Made by a program: the position numbers and the translations under genes
NCBI GenBank assembly: GCA_965234335.1
Contig: OZ248455.1
Coordinates: forward strand, 186,001-250,000
Direction of reading: 5' to 3'
Origin: Leadbetterella lacustris
Lineage (GTDB): Bacteria; Bacteroidota; Bacteroidia; Cytophagales; Spirosomataceae
Length of the DNA: 64,000 bases
Shown: in pieces, positions 61,837-64,000 of the stretch
Layout of the letters: each line of letters opens with the position of its first letter
Numbering within the stretch: position 1 is the first letter of the stretch
Notes under the pieces: model-generated
What the model was told of the DNA's origin: nothing
Database searches by the model: none
The model's input: the letters and a program-made list of their open reading frames with translations, nothing else

Positions 61837-62429
61837 TAATCTAAAAATCGTTAAACACAATATATTTGTCTCTAAAACAGCATTAAAAAAACCTAAATTC
61901 CATGAAGTAATTTTATGTGTAAACAATAGATTACAAAATATGGAATCAAAACTACCATTAAAGTTTTTGCAATTCTCTCACAATATAAAGATATGGTTTG
62001 AAAACGATGAAGGAATTCCATTTTTATCCGCACATTACATGCCAAAGGATTATGCGGTTGTAAACAATGTATTTGCACAAAAACAAAATAGCTTTATAAT
62101 TCCACATTTGACGATTTCCTTGTATGAAATGGGGTTATTTAATCAACCTGAAATTTTAATACATGAAATGGCACATGCCTATCATGCCATGATTTTAGAC
62201 TTCAATTATAGGCCTATTATCGATGCTTATGAAAACGCAATGAGTTCTGGAAAATATCAAAATGTAAAACGCACACAATTTCCTGAAGGGAAAGCATACG
62301 CTACCACAAACCATAAAGAATATTTTGCTGAGCTAAATGAAGCTTATTTTGGAACAAATGACCATTCAATAAGGCTGACCTAAAAGCTTATGACTCGATA
62401 GGTTATAATTTTCTTGGAAGTATATGGAA
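61823..62429 (+). pseudogene. truncated and frameshifted zinc metallopeptidase
   Basis: An open frame runs out of the IS256 repeat (GHTLLDNLKIVKHNIFVSKT) into an ORF starting MESKLPLKFLQF (61940). It has the zinc motif LIHEMAHAYHAMIL (HExxH, near residue 79 of that ORF) and the third-ligand segment EYFAELNEAYFG. At about 62361 a frameshift changes the ending from NDHSIRLT to FNKADLKAYDSIGYNFLGSI then WK, which is the expected family tail. The signal peptide and first part are missing, lost at the IS junction. It is therefore broken at both ends. Confidence 0.7.
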
Positions 62430-62720
62430 ATAAAATGCACGAAGGATTGACATAGTTTTGTAGAGAAAGGAGCAGAGGTGTCGGTTTAAGACAAAAAAGC
62501 ACTTCCACTTAGTATGAAGAATAAGCGGGAAAACCAACAATTTTTGTTCATCAGGTAAGTGTCAATAAACGAAACCCCGGGTAGTCTCCCTAATAATAAT
62601 GAACACTGTTTAACTAAAAAATAAAATGCAGGCAAATTTCATTTTTAGGCTTTAAATCCGAATTCATTGGTTTTACCACTTAAAAGACATTAATTTGTGG
62701 TTGAACTCCAATCCATTTAA
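62430..62720. other. gap before ATP-grasp gene
   Basis: No gene seen; 291 bases. It should hold the promoter of the ATP-grasp gene. Confidence 0.35.
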
Positions 62721-64000
62721 ATGATAAAAGATTTGTCTTTGAGCTTGCTCAATACATACAAAAGTGCTATCAATTCCTACGATGAGGTACTTGACGCAAA
62801 AGGTCTGGTGAAACCTTATTGGAAAAGCCTTTTTGAAACCTTAGAAACCGTTGGATTAGAAGGTATTGAGCTTCGAAACAAAGACATAATCGAAAATCTG
62901 AAAGAAAACGGAGTTACTTACAATGTTTACAACTCAGAAAGCGGTGCCAATAGGGCTTGGAAGCTTGACCCGATTCCTTTTTTGATTCATGAAAAAGAGT
63001 GGCAGACCATCGAAAAGGGAATCAAGCAAAGAGCACACTTGCTGGATTTAATCCTTAAAGACATTTATGGTCCGCAATTGCTGGTAAAGAATGCCATCAT
63101 TCCTGCGGAGTTGGTTTTTGATAATACTGGTTTTATGCTACCTTGTTTTGATTTAAAACAAAAGCTTCAAAATCAGTTAATTATGTTTGCCTGTGATATG
63201 GCTCGTGGCCCTGATGGTAAAATGTGGCTGCTCGATAACCGCACACAGTCACCTTCGGGCTCGGGTTATGCTCTTGAAAACCGCACCGTAATGGCCAAGG
63301 TTTTTCCTGAATTAAACAAAAATATATATAGAAACAGACTTTCGCCTTATTTTAACCATTTCCAACAGACAGTTGCCAAACTCGGGAATATCTCTAATGA
63401 AAATCCAAGCGTAGTTTTTTTGACTCCGGGTCTGGGTAACGAAACCTATTTTGAGCATGTGTATTTGTCCTCTTATTTGGGATATACGCTCGTGCAAGGT
63501 AGTGACTTGTTGGTAAGAGATGGATATGTGTGGCTGAAGTCGCTCGAAGGCTTAGAGCGGGTGGATGTAATCATCCGCCGTGTAGATGATGAGTGGTGCG
63601 ATCCTTTAGAGCTTAGAAAAAACTCGCTTTTGGGAGTTCCGGGCCTGTTGCAAGTTATGCGAATGGGCAACGTGGCCGTTATAAATCCACCGGGAGCTAG
63701 TGTTGCTGAAAACTACGGTTTGATGGCTTTTATGGAAAACGCCTGTAAATTCCTGATGGATGAATCTCTTTTGATGAATTCGGTGGCAACTTGGTGGTGT
63801 GGACAGCCCAAAGAATTAAACTTTGTTTTGAGCAATTTACCAAGGCTAATTATAAAAAAAACCAATAGAAAACAGGGTTTCAGAACCCAATATTGTCGAT
63901 TGCTGAGCAGTGCTGAGTTGGAGGAATTACGACAAATGATTATTAAGAATCCGAAAGAATTTGTTGCTCAAGAAGAAGTGAGTCTTTCTACCACGCCGTC
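62721..64000 (+). CDS. circularly permuted ATP-grasp protein (DUF404/DUF407 type), C-terminus outside window
   Basis: From the ATG at 62721 about 427 residues are readable to the window edge. It begins MIKDLSLSLLNTYKSAINSY, DEVLDAKGLVKPYWKSL. Family marks are LIHEKEWQTIEKGIKQRAHL, MFACDMARGPDGKMWLLDNR, TQSPSGSGYALENRTVM, VVFLTPGLGNETYFEHVYLS, GVPGLLQVMRMGNVAVINPP and GAS. Such proteins are predicted to ligate an amino acid or peptide substrate with ATP, usually beside an alpha-E (DUF403) gene and a transglutaminase-like gene, which would lie beyond the edge. It looks intact as far as visible. Confidence 0.87.
   Translation, partial: MIKDLSLSLLNTYKSAINSYDEVLDAKGLVKPYWKSLFETLETVGLEGIELRNKDIIENLKENGVTYNVYNSESGANRAWKLDPIPFLIHEKEWQTIEKGIKQRAHLLDLILKDIYGPQLLVKNAIIPAELVFDNTGFMLPCFDLKQKLQNQLIMFACDMARGPDGKMWLLDNRTQSPSGSGYALENRTVMAKVFPELNKNIYRNRLSPYFNHFQQTVAKLGNISNENPSVVFLTPGLGNETYFEHVYLSSYLGYTLVQGSDLLVRDGYVWLKSLEGLERVDVIIRRVDDEWCDPLELRKNSLLGVPGLLQVMRMGNVAVINPPGASVAENYGLMAFMENACKFLMDESLLMNSVATWWCGQPKELNFVLSNLPRLIIKKTNRKQGFRTQYCRLLSSAELEELRQMIIKNPKEFVAQEEVSLSTTP

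Overview
The window looks like the chromosome of a low-GC member of the Bacteroidota, probably a Cytophagales-type bacterium. Pointers are SusC/SusD-type outer-membrane proteins, TonB-dependent receptors with carboxypeptidase-regulatory N-termini, a DUF4292 lipoprotein next to a TPR protein, promoters matching TAnnTTTG, SprB repeats, and C-termini resembling the 3-coathanger stack domain. No rRNA, tRNA or CRISPR array was seen. All names rest on reading motifs and family resemblance; no search was run.

Region 1 (1-39.1 kb) is mostly core metabolism and envelope: a DUF4292/TPR pair, a sterol-desaturase-like enzyme, rhomboid protease plus polyprenyl synthase, an amino-acid permease, a DeoR regulator, a TonB receptor under a TPP riboswitch, murB, an IS110 element with a candidate bridge RNA, a monomeric isocitrate dehydrogenase, a secreted metallophosphoesterase, a coupled YidD/TPR membrane cluster, a ketoacyl synthase III-like enzyme with a YheT-type hydrolase, a second TonB receptor, dihydroorotase, a second (Thermus-type) isocitrate dehydrogenase divergent from a LysR regulator, and a 2OG-Fe(II) oxygenase. 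Between them lie gene remnants (SusD, universal stress protein) and families of palindromic intergenic repeats.

Region 2 (39.3-48.6 kb) is the most unusual part. It starts with a decayed tyrosine recombinase. Then come four gene units, of which three are clearly bracketed by complementary core sequences (GTT... on the left, ...AAC on the right). The units are separated by long imperfect palindromes, which is the architecture of integron cassettes and attC sites. Cargo, in order: a four-gene ABC-three-component-type conflict system; a stand-alone AAA/OLD-like ATPase; a VbhA-like antitoxin plus Fic toxin; and a DHFR/RibD-like reductase. Two of the palindromic sites are interrupted at equivalent places by remnants of one IS91-like element. 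I read the region as a decaying mobile cassette array that carries defence genes and now has no intact integrase.

Region 3 (49.4-60.5 kb) is a surface-protein island: a LytS-type histidine kinase, a LytTR response regulator, a short vestigial FG-GAP protein coupled by ATGA to a 2728-residue repeat protein (propeller, IPT/TIG, FG-GAP, Ig-like and SprB modules), and an orphan LytTR domain. Region 4 (60.5-64 kb) has an IS256-family element with a frameshifted transposase and 23-bp inverted repeats, a metallopeptidase gene broken at both ends, and the 5' part of a circularly permuted ATP-grasp gene that runs off the window.
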